NCBI RefSeq assembly: GCF_000188155.2
Contig: NZ_KE124774.1
Coordinates: 1,804,356 to 1,868,355 of the forward strand
Direction of reading: 5' to 3'
DNA: 64,000 nt
Source: Methylocystis sp. ATCC 49242
Lineage (GTDB): Bacteria > Pseudomonadota > Alphaproteobacteria > Rhizobiales > Beijerinckiaceae
The notes under the pieces were generated by a model. It was not told where the DNA came from, ran no database searches, and worked only from the letters and a program-made list of their open reading frames with translations. Within the stretch, counting starts at the first letter, position 1. Every line of letters starts with the position of its first letter. The position numbers and the translations under genes were made by a program. This document shows, one piece after another, positions 39,030 to 48,622 of the stretch.

Positions 39030-40073
39030 TCACGCCTCCAATTCACCGGCGGCGGCGCGGCCGCCGGACAATATGTCGGCGATCCAGCGCGTCGAGGGGA
39101 ACTCCTCGAAAAGCGTCAGCGCAGCGATCATGAGTGGAACGCCCAGAAAGGCGCCGAGAGCGCCCCACAGGAATGTCCACAATACGATCGAGAAAAGCAC
39201 CAATGGAGGCGAGATCGACAAGGCCGAGCCCGAAAAAACCGGTTCGAGATAGCTGCCGATGACGGCCTGGATGAAAGATATGCCTAACAAAACAAGCAAT
39301 GGGGTCTCGAATGATCCGAACTGAACGAAGGCAAAGAGCGGCAGAGCGGCCGTGACGATCAGCGATCCGATGTACGGTAGGTAATTGAGCGCGAACGCCA
39401 GCACGCCCCACGCGCCCGCCATCTCCAGATGCAGCAAGACGGCGAACCCCCAAACTGCCAGGCCCGTTGCAATACTGGCGACTGTCCGCACCAACATATA
39501 AGTGCGAAATTTCACCCCGATCTTTCTGCCCGCCGCGATCAGACGTCGGCTGGCATCCTGATTCTTCAGCGTCGCGATACGCCCGGTCAAGATGTCCGCT
39601 TCGCCAAGGCCGAGGACAACATAGATCAATACGATGACCGCGAAGGCCATGATGGTGTTGGCGCGTATCGCCATTGCATGGATCATTCTAACGACTGTAG
39701 CAGGGTCGAAGTGATCCGAGAGAAGCGCGAAGACGAAAATGTCATGTTCTTCGAGCCAGGCGGTCGACGAAATCAGCGACTCCTGAATGCGATCGAGATT
39801 CCCGCCGACCCACTCCGCCACCTGGCGGCCGCCCCAGACGATAACGGAAAGAAGCGCCAGGGCGAGGGTAGCCGTCACCACGACCGTCAAAGCCAATGCC
39901 ATCGCCTTCCCTATTTTCGACCTCAGCGTCTTCTGCATCGGCCAGGCGATCTCGATGATGAAGATCGCGAATACGACTGGCTCCAGCACAGCCTGGCCGA
40001 CCTTACATGCTGCGAGGATGAGAAGGACGGCCACGATAACGGAGGTCGATTCAATTACATTTCCGCCGCCCAT
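39030..40073 (-). CDS. AI-2E family transporter
   Basis: This 347-residue polytopic protein with about eight transmembrane helices shows the AI-2E (TqsA/PerM, formerly UPF0118) pattern. It has a paired N-terminal helix set, a central amphipathic soluble segment (WGGRQVAEWVGGNLDRIQESL), and the C-terminal FALNYLPYIGSLI and GAFLGVPLMIAALTLFEEFP motifs. Substrates vary across the family (AI-2 export, Na/H antiport). The ATG at 40073 is used; the longer open frame upstream reads into tRNA-Arg and is rejected. Confidence 0.88.
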   Translation of the reverse strand: MGGGNVIESTSVIVAVLLILAACKVGQAVLEPVVFAIFIIEIAWPMQKTLRSKIGKAMALALTVVVTATLALALLSVIVWGGRQVAEWVGGNLDRIQESLISSTAWLEEHDIFVFALLSDHFDPATVVRMIHAMAIRANTIMAFAVIVLIYVVLGLGEADILTGRIATLKNQDASRRLIAAGRKIGVKFRTYMLVRTVASIATGLAVWGFAVLLHLEMAGAWGVLAFALNYLPYIGSLIVTAALPLFAFVQFGSFETPLLVLLGISFIQAVIGSYLEPVFSGSALSISPPLVLFSIVLWTFLWGALGAFLGVPLMIAALTLFEEFPSTRWIADILSGGRAAAGELEA

Positions 40074-40212
40074 GATGATTCTTCCGTCGTTAGACTCGCC
40101 ACACGGCAGCGAGTGGACCCGTTCGGGGCCGTCGCATTTTATGAATCCGGGGCCGGGCGTGCGCGGGTGACGCCTGCGAAACTTTGATGCGAACCGATTC
40201 CCTTGATTTCGC

Positions 40213-40289
40213 TGGCGCGCCCGAAAGGATTCGAACCTTTGACCTCTGCCTTCGGAGGGCAGCACTCTATCCAGCTGAGCTACGGGCGC
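40213..40289 (-). tRNA. tRNA-Arg (anticodon CCG)
   Basis: A 77-nt cloverleaf on the minus strand with encoded CCA. The acceptor GCGCCCG pairs CGGGCGC, the anticodon loop is CTCCGAA, and the T-arm is AAAGGTTCGAATCCTTT. It marks the right edge of the accessory region. Confidence 0.97.
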
Positions 40290-40402
40290 CCTTTGCGCTT
40301 GGGCGTCACTTTTCTACAGGAAGGAATACGCTCCTGCAACGCCATCGAGGCTTCGCCTCGTCCGGGCGGCGTGCTATCGGGAGAAAAATTCGGAGAAACG
40401 GC

Positions 40403-41524
40403 GTGGCGGCGTTTTTTGAGGAATGGATCGACCGGCTGCGGGCGGCGCGCGACAGGCTTATCGCCGATCCTGCGTTCCAGCGCTGGTCGCTGGCCAATCC
40501 GCTGACCCGCGCCATCGCCCGCCGCCGCGCCCGGGCGGCGCTCGATCTCACCGCGGGCTTCGTCTATTCGCAGGTGCTTTTCGCCTGCGCGCGGCTCAAG
40601 CTTTTCGACCAGCTGATCGACGGCCCCCTGACTTCGGGGGAGATCGCCTCGCGACTCGCGCTTTCCGAAGACGCGACGCGGCGACTGCTCGACGCCGCCG
40701 CCTCGCTCGATCTTGCGGAGCGGCGCTCCGGCGGACGCTATGGACTCGGCCAGCTCGGCGCGGCCTTTGCGGGTAATCGCGCCGCGCTGTCGCTCGTCGA
40801 GCATCAGCCCCTGCTTTACGCCGATCTCGCCGATCCGGTGGCGTTGTTGCGCGGCGAGCGGCGCGCCCGGCTCGCCGACTACTGGCCCTATTCGGACCTG
40901 ACGCAACCGAAGTCGCTCGGCGACGAACAGGTCGCGCCGTACAGCGCGCTGATGGCCGCCTCGCAGCCGATGGTGGCACAAGAGGCGCTCGACGCTTACG
41001 ACATCACGCAACACAGCCGCCTGATGGATGTCGGCGGCGGAGAAGGCGTGTTTCTCGCCGCGGCCGCCGAGCGGGCGCCGCAACTGCAACTGACGCTGTT
41101 CGACCTGCCTGCGGTCGCGGAACGCGCGCGGGCGCGCCTCGGCGCGGCGGGCCTGCTGTCCCGGGCCGAAATATCCGGCGGCGATTTCCTGCGTGATGCG
41201 CTGCCGCAAGGCGCCGACGTCGTCACGCTGATCCGCATCGTGCACGACCATGACGACGAATCGGCGCTGGCGCTGTTGCGAAATGTGCGCAAGGCGCTCG
41301 CGCCCGGCGCGACGCTGCTGATCATCGAGGCGATGTCGGGCGTGAAGGGCACCGAGCCGCTCGACGCCTATTACGGTTTTTATACGCTGGCCATGGGCCG
41401 CGGCGAGCCGCGCAGGGTCGAGGAAATCGAGGCGTTGCTCACGCAGGCGGGCTTTGGCGAGTTCCGTCTGCTACAAAATGCCCTGCCGACGCTGACGAGC
41501 ATTCTGGTCGCGAAGGCGGCGTAG
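40403..41524 (+). CDS. SAM-dependent O-methyltransferase, CrtF-like
   Basis: This 373-residue protein combines an N-terminal dimerisation/winged-helix domain (VYSQVLFACARLKLFDQLIDGPLTS in part; LSEDATRRLLDAAASLDL) with an AdoMet domain (LMDVGGGEGVFLAAAAERAP, FDLPAVAERAR, RIVHDHDDESALALL). This plan matches plant-type O-methyltransferases and the bacterial hydroxyneurosporene methyltransferase CrtF of carotenoid synthesis. No other carotenoid gene is near, so the substrate is uncertain. A GTG start at 40403 with GGAG 7 bases upstream is preferred because upstream codons run through tRNA-Arg. Confidence 0.8.
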   Translation: MAAFFEEWIDRLRAARDRLIADPAFQRWSLANPLTRAIARRRARAALDLTAGFVYSQVLFACARLKLFDQLIDGPLTSGEIASRLALSEDATRRLLDAAASLDLAERRSGGRYGLGQLGAAFAGNRAALSLVEHQPLLYADLADPVALLRGERRARLADYWPYSDLTQPKSLGDEQVAPYSALMAASQPMVAQEALDAYDITQHSRLMDVGGGEGVFLAAAAERAPQLQLTLFDLPAVAERARARLGAAGLLSRAEISGGDFLRDALPQGADVVTLIRIVHDHDDESALALLRNVRKALAPGATLLIIEAMSGVKGTEPLDAYYGFYTLAMGRGEPRRVEEIEALLTQAGFGEFRLLQNALPTLTSILVAKAA

Positions 41525-41560
41525 AGGAGGCGCCGCGAGTCTGGCGCATTGCAAAGCCCT

Positions 41561-43204
41561 TCAGCTCGTCGCCGACCGCCGCCAGGCGATGAGACCCGCC
41601 GTCGAGGCGTCGAGGCCCTCGGTCGAGGCGCCACCGTTTTCGACGATCGGCGCCAGACGGCTCGCAAGCTCCTTGCCGAGCTCCACGCCCCACTGGTCGA
41701 AGGGGTTGATGTCCCAGATCACCGACTGCACGAACACCTTGTGCTCGTAAAGCGCGACGAGACGCCCGAGCGTGCGCGGGTCGAGACGGCGATAAAGCAT
41801 GACGCTCGACGGACGGTCGCCCGGAAAGACCTTGTGCGGCGCAAGGGCGTCGACTTCGTCCTCGTTCAGGCCCTGTGCGCGCAATTGGGCCTTGGCCTCC
41901 TCCAGCGTGCGCCCGCGCATGAAAGCCTCGGCCTGGGCAAGACAATTGGAGAAAAGCAGCGCGTAATGATGCGCGTCGGCCGCCGTCGGCACAGCCGCGA
42001 CGAGGAAGTCGATGGGCGTGACGTCGGTTCCCTGATGCAGCAACTGAAAGAACGCGTGCTGGCCATTGGTGCCGGGCTCGCCGAAAATCACCGGCCCGGT
42101 CTGATGCGTGGCGAGCCCGCCGTCGCGCGTGACGGACTTGCCGTTCGATTCCATGTCGAGCTGCTGCAGATAGGCGGGGAAGCGCGCGAGACGCTGATCG
42201 TAGGGGATCACCGCATGCGCGCCGCGTTTCATGACGTTGCGATGCCATACGCCGAGCAGGCCCATCAGCGCAGGGATGTTTTTGTCGAGCGGCGCGGAAC
42301 GGAAATGTTCGTCGATGTCGTAGCCGCCCTGAAGGAACTGCGTGAAATTCTCGGGCCCGACGCTGAGCACGAGCGCAAGTCCGATCGAGGACCACAGCGA
42401 ATATCGGCCGCCGACCCAGTCCCAGAATCCAAATACGCGGGAGGCGTCGATGCCGAAGGCCGCGACCTTGTCGAGCTTCGTCGACACGGCGGCGAAATGC
42501 TTGGCGACTGCATCCTCGCCGAGCGCAGCGACGAGGCGCGCGCGTGCGCTCGCCGCATTGGCCATCGTTTCCTGCGTCGTAAAAGTCTTCGAGGAGACGA
42601 TGAAAAGCGTGCGCGAAAGATCGAGCGTGGCGAGCGTGTCGGCGAGATCGGCGCCATCGACATTCGAGACGAAATGCGCGCGCGGACCCTCCGAGCCATA
42701 AGGCGAAAGCGCGCGCGCCGCCATCGCGGGGCCGAGGTCGGAGCCGCCGATGCCGATATTCACGACATCCGTGAAAGACAGGCCCGTCGCGCCTTTGGCC
42801 TCGCCGCTGCGCACGGCGCGCGCGAAGGCGAAGACCTTCTCCCGCTCCGCCTCGATCAGCGGCCGGACATTCTCGCCTCCGATCATGAGCGGACGCGTCG
42901 AAAGATCGCGCAAGGCCATGTGCATCGCGGCGCGATTTTCAGTGTTGTTCACCGCTTCGCCTGAAAACAGCGCGTCGCGGCGCGAATCGAGATTGCGGGC
43001 CTTTGCGAGCGCGACGAGCAGATCGAGCGTCCCGCGCGTAATCTTGTGCTTGGAGAAATCGAACAGAAAATCGTCGTCGAGCGCGACGCTGAACTTCTCG
43101 AAACGCGACGGGTCCGTCGCGAAGAGATCGCGCGTGCGCGTGTCTTCAAGCGTTGGCGCATGTGTCTCGAGGGCGAGGAAGGCGGCGGCGACGGCGTGGG
43201 ACAT
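41561..43204 (-). CDS. pgi: Glucose-6-phosphate isomerase
   Basis: Pgi interconverts glucose-6-phosphate and fructose-6-phosphate. The 547-residue sequence contains the PGI signatures VNIGIGGSDLGP, SSKTFTTQET, FWDWVGGRYSLWSSIGL in part, the catalytic Glu segment EPGTNGQHAFFQLLHQGT in part and the C-terminal FDQWGVELGKELA. Length is normal. It is divergent from the Ntn-hydrolase-like gene. Confidence 0.97.
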   Translation of the reverse strand: MSHAVAAAFLALETHAPTLEDTRTRDLFATDPSRFEKFSVALDDDFLFDFSKHKITRGTLDLLVALAKARNLDSRRDALFSGEAVNNTENRAAMHMALRDLSTRPLMIGGENVRPLIEAEREKVFAFARAVRSGEAKGATGLSFTDVVNIGIGGSDLGPAMAARALSPYGSEGPRAHFVSNVDGADLADTLATLDLSRTLFIVSSKTFTTQETMANAASARARLVAALGEDAVAKHFAAVSTKLDKVAAFGIDASRVFGFWDWVGGRYSLWSSIGLALVLSVGPENFTQFLQGGYDIDEHFRSAPLDKNIPALMGLLGVWHRNVMKRGAHAVIPYDQRLARFPAYLQQLDMESNGKSVTRDGGLATHQTGPVIFGEPGTNGQHAFFQLLHQGTDVTPIDFLVAAVPTAADAHHYALLFSNCLAQAEAFMRGRTLEEAKAQLRAQGLNEDEVDALAPHKVFPGDRPSSVMLYRRLDPRTLGRLVALYEHKVFVQSVIWDINPFDQWGVELGKELASRLAPIVENGGASTEGLDASTAGLIAWRRSATS

Positions 43205-43388
43205 ATTGGTCTCGGACAGGGATAGAGCGGCCGAATCGGCTGCGAAGCACGGCGTTGTTTATATCAGAACCGCCTGAATCCGCTCGTGTTGCGTTGCAGC
43301 GACAGCTGTCCGAGATTTCACTGTATTGTGACAGAGGGATGTGAAAACCATATCGGTTCAATGACGCTTTTCTGACAGAAGGACGACG

Positions 43389-44429
43389 ATGAACCCGATC
43401 CCTTTCCTCGACGTGCGCGACGGCGGACCCGTGGCCCATGCGCAGGCGCGGGTCGACGCCGCAGTCGCCTTGCGCGACGCCTGTCTCGGCGTCGTGGCCC
43501 CGCTCGGGCGCTTCTGCCTGTCGCCGATCGACCGCGTCGCCGCCAACTGGCTGCGACGTTCGGGGTCCGCCTATCGCGCCGAGCTGGAGCATGTCGCCGC
43601 TATTCTCGGCTTCCCCGGCGCCATGACGCTCAACATGTCCTATCTCTTCGCCTGCACGACGCAGGCTTATGAGGGGGTGGACGGCCTGCCGCGCATTCGC
43701 CGCACGCTCGATTGGCCCTTCCACGGCCTCGGCAGGGCGGTCGAGATCGCTTGGCAATCTGGACCGGCCGGCGACTTCTACAACGCCACCTGGCCGGGCG
43801 CGGTCGGGGTTCTCAGCGCCATGGCGCCGGGACGCTTCTGCGCGGTCATCAATCAGGCGCCGATGCAGCGGCGCACCAGCAGCGTCCTCGGCTTTCCTTA
43901 TGACGCCGCGGTCAATCTCCGCAATGCGCTCAAGAGCGAGGGCGACTGGCCGCCGGATCATCTGCTGCGCTACGCCTTCGAAACCTGCGAAACTTTCGAG
44001 GAGGCGGTGCGGCTGATCGCCCGCGAACCGCTGTCGCGCCCCACCCTGTTCACGCTCGCGGGCGTGAAGCGCGGCGAGATGGCGCTGATCGAGCGCACCG
44101 AGCGCGAGGCGCGCATCATTCGCGGTCCCGTGATCGTCGCCAACGACTGGCAGGAGCCACGGCCCGGCTGGCAGGCGCGCATGAACCAGGAGAACAACGA
44201 GCATCGCAAGGCGGCGATGCACAAGGTGACGCCGGACGCGCCGCTGTTTTCCTGGGTCGAGACGCCTGTGCTCAACAAGCTGACGCGGCTGGCGGTCGAA
44301 ATGCGCTCGGCGGGCGCCGGCGATCTCGTCGCGCGCGGATATGAGTGCCCCTATCTGAGAGGCGAGCCGCTGGCCGCAACGGAGGATTTCCACCTTCGCG
44401 CGGCGACGCCGACGGCGCTGGCCGCCTAA
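43389..44429 (+). CDS. Putative Ntn-hydrolase (acid ceramidase / C45 acyltransferase-like)
   Basis: This 346-residue protein is weakly reminiscent of the NAAA/acid ceramidase and C45 penicillin acyltransferase-like superfamily. A candidate nucleophile Cys is in MSYLFACTTQA. It is followed by DGLPRIRRTLDWPF, NATWPGAVGVLSAMAPGRF and AVINQAPMQ, typical of the strands flanking the active site in that fold, where a conserved Arg and Asn are used. No signal peptide is seen. The substrate is unknown. Its stop overlaps the convergent tsaC stop by 4 bases. Confidence 0.65.
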   Translation: MNPIPFLDVRDGGPVAHAQARVDAAVALRDACLGVVAPLGRFCLSPIDRVAANWLRRSGSAYRAELEHVAAILGFPGAMTLNMSYLFACTTQAYEGVDGLPRIRRTLDWPFHGLGRAVEIAWQSGPAGDFYNATWPGAVGVLSAMAPGRFCAVINQAPMQRRTSSVLGFPYDAAVNLRNALKSEGDWPPDHLLRYAFETCETFEEAVRLIAREPLSRPTLFTLAGVKRGEMALIERTEREARIIRGPVIVANDWQEPRPGWQARMNQENNEHRKAAMHKVTPDAPLFSWVETPVLNKLTRLAVEMRSAGAGDLVARGYECPYLRGEPLAATEDFHLRAATPTALAA

Positions 44430-45391
44430 TCCAGCCTCGGCGCGCTGGCTCGGCGCAGGCGATCATTGATCGCCTCTCCCAGCCCGCGCTCAGGGATATG
44501 CGCCACGGCGACGCTGCGCACCCCGCGCGCGTCGAATTCGCGCAAATAGGCGAAAAGATTGGCCGCCGCCTCGACGAGATCGCCAACCGGCGAAAGATCG
44601 AGCACGGTCGCGCCCGGGGGCGCCAGCGCCGTCAGCCGGCCGCCGAAATCCAGCGCCCCTTCCCCGGGCTCCAGCTCATGCGCCTCCAGCCGCAGCCGCG
44701 CGTCGGGGGCGTAATGCGAGGCGGTCATGCCCGGCGCGAGCACCTCCGCCCGGGCGGGCGCCGCGAGTTTCTCGCCGAGAACCTTCTCGATCGCCTCGCG
44801 CGAGATGGCGCCCGGGCGCAGCAGGATCGGAGTCGCCTCGCAAAAGGAGACGATGGTCGATTCGAGCCCCGCCGTCGTGCGGCCGCCGTCGAGGATCATT
44901 TCCACCCGGCCGGAGAGATCTTCCGCCACATGAGCCGCCGTCACGGGGCTGACATGGCCGGAGCGATTGGCGGAGGGGGCCGCGATCGGCCGCCCCAGCG
45001 CCGCGATCAGCGCCTGCGCGACCGGATGATCCGGGATGCGCAGGGCGACGCTCGGCAATCCGGCGCGCGCGAGTTCGCAGACCGACCCGCCCGGGGCGAC
45101 GGGCGCCACGATTGTCAACGGCCCCGGCCAGAAGGCTTCAGCGAGACGCAGCGCCGCTTCGGGCAGCAGCGCCTCGCGCCGCGCAGACTCAATATCCGCG
45201 ATATGAGCGATGAGCGGGTTGAAGGATGGCCGCCCCTTGGCGTCATAGATGCGCGCGACCGCCCAGGCGTTTGTGGCGTCGGCGCCGAGACCGTAGACCG
45301 TCTCGGTGGGGAAAGCGACGAGCCCGCCCTCCCGCAGCGTGGCCGCCGCCCGAGCGATCGCGGCGGCATCCGCCCCGGCGAGAACCGTCAC
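44426..45391 (-). CDS. tsaC: L-threonylcarbamoyladenylate synthase (Sua5 type)
   Basis: This enzyme makes threonylcarbamoyl-AMP from Thr, bicarbonate and ATP for t6A37 modification of ANN-reading tRNAs. The YrdC domain (residues 10-200) has GLVAFPTETVYGLGADA and PSANRSGHVSPVTA. A C-terminal Sua5 domain (about 215-320, with MTASHYAPDARL) follows. A GTG start at 45391 overlaps the Anbu stop by 4 bases (GTGA), giving 321 residues; a TTG at 45457 would overlap more. It is translationally coupled to the upstream peptidase gene. Confidence 0.93.
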   Translation of the reverse strand: MTVLAGADAAAIARAAATLREGGLVAFPTETVYGLGADATNAWAVARIYDAKGRPSFNPLIAHIADIESARREALLPEAALRLAEAFWPGPLTIVAPVAPGGSVCELARAGLPSVALRIPDHPVAQALIAALGRPIAAPSANRSGHVSPVTAAHVAEDLSGRVEMILDGGRTTAGLESTIVSFCEATPILLRPGAISREAIEKVLGEKLAAPARAEVLAPGMTASHYAPDARLRLEAHELEPGEGALDFGGRLTALAPPGATVLDLSPVGDLVEAAANLFAYLREFDARGVRSVAVAHIPERGLGEAINDRLRRASAPRLD

Positions 45392-46140
45392 GATCCGCGG
45401 CCGCGATAGGGCGGCGCCGGGATCGCCATATGAGCGGCGCGCAAGGCCTGTGACCAACGTTCGCGCAGATCGCGGAAATATTCGTCACTGGCGTCGATGC
45501 GCGTCGACACCTCCAGACGCAGCGCGTCGCGCCGCATCATGGCGATGTCGATCGGCAGGCCAACCGACAGATTGGAGCGGATCGTCGAATCCATCGAGAT
45601 CAGGCCAATCTTCAGCGCGTCATACAGGTCGGAATCGAAATTGACGGCGCGGTCCAATATCGGCTTGCCGTATTTGTGCTCGCCGATCTGGAGGTAATTG
45701 GTGTCCGGCGTGCATTCGATGCTGTTGCCGGCGGTGTAGATCATGAACAGCCGCGGCGCGCCGGCGCCGATCTGGCCGCCGAGCAACAGCGAAACGTCGA
45801 AACTCACGCCCGCCGCCTGCTCTACCGAACTATGAGCCTCCTTGCGCGCGCGCCGCACCGCGCGGCCGATCAGTTGCGCGGCCTGCAGCATGTTGGTCGC
45901 GGTCATGATGCTCTCGGTCTCGCCCGTCTCCGGGTTCTCGAATCCATCGGCGATGAAGTTCACCACGCCCTGCGTCACGGAGAGATTGCCGGCAGTGGCG
46001 AGCATGAGCGCGCGCTCGCCCGGCTTCTCGAAAATGTGAAGCTTGCGAAAGGTCGCTATATTGTCGAGGCCTGCGTTGGTGCGCGTGTCGGCGACCATCA
46101 CAAGTCCGTCGCGCACCATGATGCCGCAGCAATAGGTCAT
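45388..46140 (-). CDS. Anbu-type proteasome-like peptidase
   Basis: This 250-residue protein starts MTYCCGIMVRDGLVMVADTRTNAGLD, shown here in part: the Ntn-hydrolase fold of the proteasome beta/HslV family, Anbu branch (normally MTYC-G-x-x-x-x-x-G-L-V). Further hallmarks are FGENPETGE-like NPETGETESI and SFDVSLLLGGQIG. Anbu usually occurs with transglutaminase, alpha-E and ATP-grasp genes; here only tsaC follows. The residue after the initial MTY is Cys, with a further Cys next to it. Confidence 0.88.
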   Translation of the reverse strand: MTYCCGIMVRDGLVMVADTRTNAGLDNIATFRKLHIFEKPGERALMLATAGNLSVTQGVVNFIADGFENPETGETESIMTATNMLQAAQLIGRAVRRARKEAHSSVEQAAGVSFDVSLLLGGQIGAGAPRLFMIYTAGNSIECTPDTNYLQIGEHKYGKPILDRAVNFDSDLYDALKIGLISMDSTIRSNLSVGLPIDIAMMRRDALRLEVSTRIDASDEYFRDLRERWSQALRAAHMAIPAPPYRGRGS

Positions 46141-46250
46141 AGAAGCTCCCCGAGCCGAGCGCGCCGCCCTGGCTCGCGCTCGCCCCGGTTTACAAGTTCC
46201 GGGCCAGAAGGCACAAGTGTTGGAAGGCTCCCCGCGAACAATGTTTCTCC

Positions 46251-47351
46251 ATGCGCATAAATGGTCGCGACTACAGGACGATCTGGATCGATGACGACGG
46301 CCGCAGGGTCCATGTCATCGATCAGACCCGCCTACCCCATTGTTTCGAGACCCACACGCTCGACGATAGCGACGCCGCCGCGCGCGCGATCAAGGAGATG
46401 GTCGTGCGCGGCGCGCCGCTGATCGGCGTCACGGGCGCCTATGGGCTTGCTCTTGCGGCAGCGCGGGATCCCGACGACGCGGCGATCGAGGCAGCGCATA
46501 AAAAGCTTCTCGCGACGCGCCCGACGGCGGTGAATTTGCGCTGGGCGCTGGACCGTTCCCGCGACCTGCTGCTGGCGGCGGCGCCGGAATTGCGAGCCGA
46601 TCTCGCCTATGCCGAGGCCGGGAGAATCGCCGAGGAGGACGTCGCCTCCTGTGCGGCCATTGGCGATTTCGGCGCCGATCTGATCCGCGCGGCGGCGGAG
46701 AAGAATCCCGGACGGCCAGTGAATATCCTCACCCATTGCAACGCCGGCTGGCTCGCGACGGTCGACTGGGGCACGGCGCTGGCGCCGATCTACAAGGCGG
46801 CTCGGGCCGGAATCCCCCTCCATGTCTGGGTCGACGAGACGCGCCCGCGCAATCAGGGGGCCAGCCTCACGGCCTATGAGCTTCTGGGCGAGGGGATTTC
46901 GCATACAGTCATCGCCGACAACGCCGGCGGCCATCTGATGCAGCATGGGCTTGTCGATCTCGTCATCGTGGGGAGCGACCGCACCACCCGCGCGGGCGAC
47001 GTCTGCAACAAGATCGGCACCTATCTGAAGGCGCTCGCGGCCCACCATAATGACGTCCCCTTCTATGTCGCCCTGCCGAGCTCCACCATAGACTGGCGCA
47101 TCGCCGACGGCGTCGCGGACATTCCGATCGAGGAGCGCGAGCCGCGCGAGGTCACGCACATCATCGGCCGCGCGGGCGACGGGTCGATCGTCGAAGCCCA
47201 GCTCACGCCCGACGGCTCGCCCGCGCGCAACTACGCCTTCGACGTCACGCCCGCGCGTTTCGTAACGGGCCTCATCACCGAGCGAGGCGTATGCGCGGCG
47301 ACGGAACGGGGGCTGAAGGAGCTGTTCCCCGACCTCGCGGACGCCGCCTAA
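46251..47351 (+). CDS. mtnA: S-methyl-5-thioribose-1-phosphate isomerase
   Basis: MtnA converts 5-methylthioribose-1-phosphate to methylthioribulose-1-phosphate in salvage of methylthioadenosine. The 366-residue protein has [18 protein letters not shown], the catalytic Cys in [33 protein letters not shown], the catalytic Asp in [20 protein letters not shown] and [14 protein letters not shown]. It converges on a class II aldolase with a 4-base overlap, suggesting the two form one pathway. Confidence 0.96.
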   Translation: MRINGRDYRTIWIDDDGRRVHVIDQTRLPHCFETHTLDDSDAAARAIKEMVVRGAPLIGVTGAYGLALAAARDPDDAAIEAAHKKLLATRPTAVNLRWALDRSRDLLLAAAPELRADLAYAEAGRIAEEDVASCAAIGDFGADLIRAAAEKNPGRPVNILTHCNAGWLATVDWGTALAPIYKAARAGIPLHVWVDETRPRNQGASLTAYELLGEGISHTVIADNAGGHLMQHGLVDLVIVGSDRTTRAGDVCNKIGTYLKALAAHHNDVPFYVALPSSTIDWRIADGVADIPIEEREPREVTHIIGRAGDGSIVEAQLTPDGSPARNYAFDVTPARFVTGLITERGVCAATERGLKELFPDLADAA

Positions 47352-47998
47352 CGCTCCCGCGGCCCGTAGGATTTGAAGCGCTCGACGGTGCGGTAAATCT
47401 CGTTGTCCGGCAGGATCACCGGCTCGCCGGCGATCGAGCCGAGATAAAACACCTGCGCGAGCGCCTCCAGCTCCACCGCGCGCCAAAGCGTCTTGCGCAT
47501 ATCGGCGCCGGTGACGATGGCGCCATGATTGGCGAGCAGCACGCCGTCCCGGTCCTTCAGCCCTGCGACAACAAGGCGCGACAGCTTCTCCGTTCCATAG
47601 GGCGCATAGTCGACGCATCGCACGGTCGGCCCGCCGAAAGCCGCGATCATGTAATGCACGGCGGGAATCTCGCGCCGCAGCGTCGCGAGGGTCGTCGCAT
47701 AGGTCGAATGCATGTGCACGACGGCGTTCACATCCGGTCGGGCGCGATAGATGTCGAGATGAAAGCGCCATTCGCTCGATGGCGGCAGCGGCCCGTCATA
47801 GGCGCCGTCATGGCTGTCGAACTTCATGCAAGCGATCGACCCGGGGGCGAGTTCGCGACTGGGCACGCCGCTCGGTGTGACCAGCGCCGAATCGCCGTCG
47901 CGCATCGAGAGATTGCCGGCAGAACCATGGTTCAGCCCGAGCCGCTCGAGCTCCTGCGCCGCGGCCACGATCGCCGCACGCTTGTCGCTTTCCCTCAT
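47348..47998 (-). CDS. Class II aldolase, candidate methylthioribulose-1-phosphate aldolase (Ald2-like)
   Basis: This 216-residue protein has the FucA/AraD zinc-aldolase plan: [39 protein letters not shown] (catalytic Glu), the zinc ligands [12 protein letters not shown] and [11 protein letters not shown], and the C-terminal [15 protein letters not shown]. It resembles fuculose-phosphate aldolase. Because mtnA abuts it, the likeliest role is cleavage of methylthioribulose-1-phosphate, or the 5-deoxyribulose analogue, to DHAP and (methylthio)acetaldehyde, as in the R. rubrum MTA-DHAP shunt. MtnB dehydratase is a related alternative. GGGGA precedes the ATG at 47998. Confidence 0.8.
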   Translation of the reverse strand: MRESDKRAAIVAAAQELERLGLNHGSAGNLSMRDGDSALVTPSGVPSRELAPGSIACMKFDSHDGAYDGPLPPSSEWRFHLDIYRARPDVNAVVHMHSTYATTLATLRREIPAVHYMIAAFGGPTVRCVDYAPYGTEKLSRLVVAGLKDRDGVLLANHGAIVTGADMRKTLWRAVELEALAQVFYLGSIAGEPVILPDNEIYRTVERFKSYGPRER

Positions 47999-48131
47999 CG
48001 AAGTCCCCTTGCCCGTCGCAACCCGTCCGCAACCGCCCGCCACGCGCGTCGCCGGCGCGGCGGCCCCGCACGCAATGATATTGCCCCCGGCGTCGATTGC
48101 GGTATAGGACGGTTCGTCCCCCGCGACGGCG

Positions 48132-48207
48132 GGGCCGGTAGCTCAATGGTTAGAGCCGGCCGCTCATAACGGTCTGGTTGCAGGTTCGAGTCCTGCCCGG
48201 CCCACCA
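48132..48207 (+). tRNA. tRNA with CAT anticodon (probably tRNA-Ile2)
   Basis: A complete 76-nt cloverleaf with encoded CCA. The acceptor GGGCCGG pairs CCGGCCC; the anticodon loop is CTCATAA. The short D-loop and the GGTTGCAGG T-arm resemble the Ile2 isoacceptor (lysidine-modified CAT) more than elongator tRNA-Met, but the distinction is not certain. Confidence 0.93.
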
Positions 48208-48586
48208 ATAAAATCAACATCCCGGCGCACTTTTCAGCCAGATGGCGCCTCGCGCCCATTGCCGGTCCGCGACGCCCGATCATTGTGGTCGATATGCTGG
48301 GAAATTCCGCCGCCTTGCGAATCACGGCGTTCTCACGGACCGGTGGGGCGGCGGTCGCCTGAAACGATGATTCAGGCCGAAACGATCGAGTCGAGCCAGC
48401 AATAGACAAAGCGATGGCCTGCACCCGCTTCCGTCACGGCAATTTTCCGAGAATTCGCGCGAATTTTGGCGGTCGCCCCGCGTGACGGGCGAGGAATTCG
48501 GGAAGGTCGATCTGCTTGGGCGTCACCGTCACGGACGCGGCGCCAATTTTTCGATCGGCCGAAAACTGAACATCCCCCTTTCCGGC
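48208..48586. other. Non-coding stretch after tRNA(CAT)
   Basis: Nothing convincing is encoded here. The first ~40 bases (AATAAAATCAAC and CTTTTCAGCC) repeat the trailer seen behind tRNA-Lys at 32043. Apparent frames reading through the tRNA on the minus strand are artefacts. Confidence 0.5.
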
Positions 48587-48615
48587 TTGCCAAATGAGAC
48601 GACCGGTCGTATTCT
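48587..48615 (+). promoter_or_regulatory. tetR promoter with palindromic operator in the spacer
   Basis: A -35 TTGCCA (48587-48592), a 17-bp spacer and a -10 TATTCT (48610-48615) enclose the 12-bp perfect palindrome ACGACCGGTCGT at 48599-48610. A flanking AATGAGA half is shared with the mtoX operator. The ATG follows 7 bases after the -10, implying a nearly leaderless mRNA. A repressor here would block RNA polymerase; autoregulation is inferred. Confidence 0.75.
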
Positions 48616-48622
48616 GTCCACC

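Noticed and set aside
40203-40505. Plus-strand frame LARPKGFEPLTSAFGG
   Set aside because: It reads antisense through tRNA-Arg and out of frame with the methyltransferase that follows.
48164-48424. Minus-strand frame ending VGRAGLEPATRPL
   Set aside because: It is antisense translation of tRNA(CAT); the remainder has no family-like sequence.
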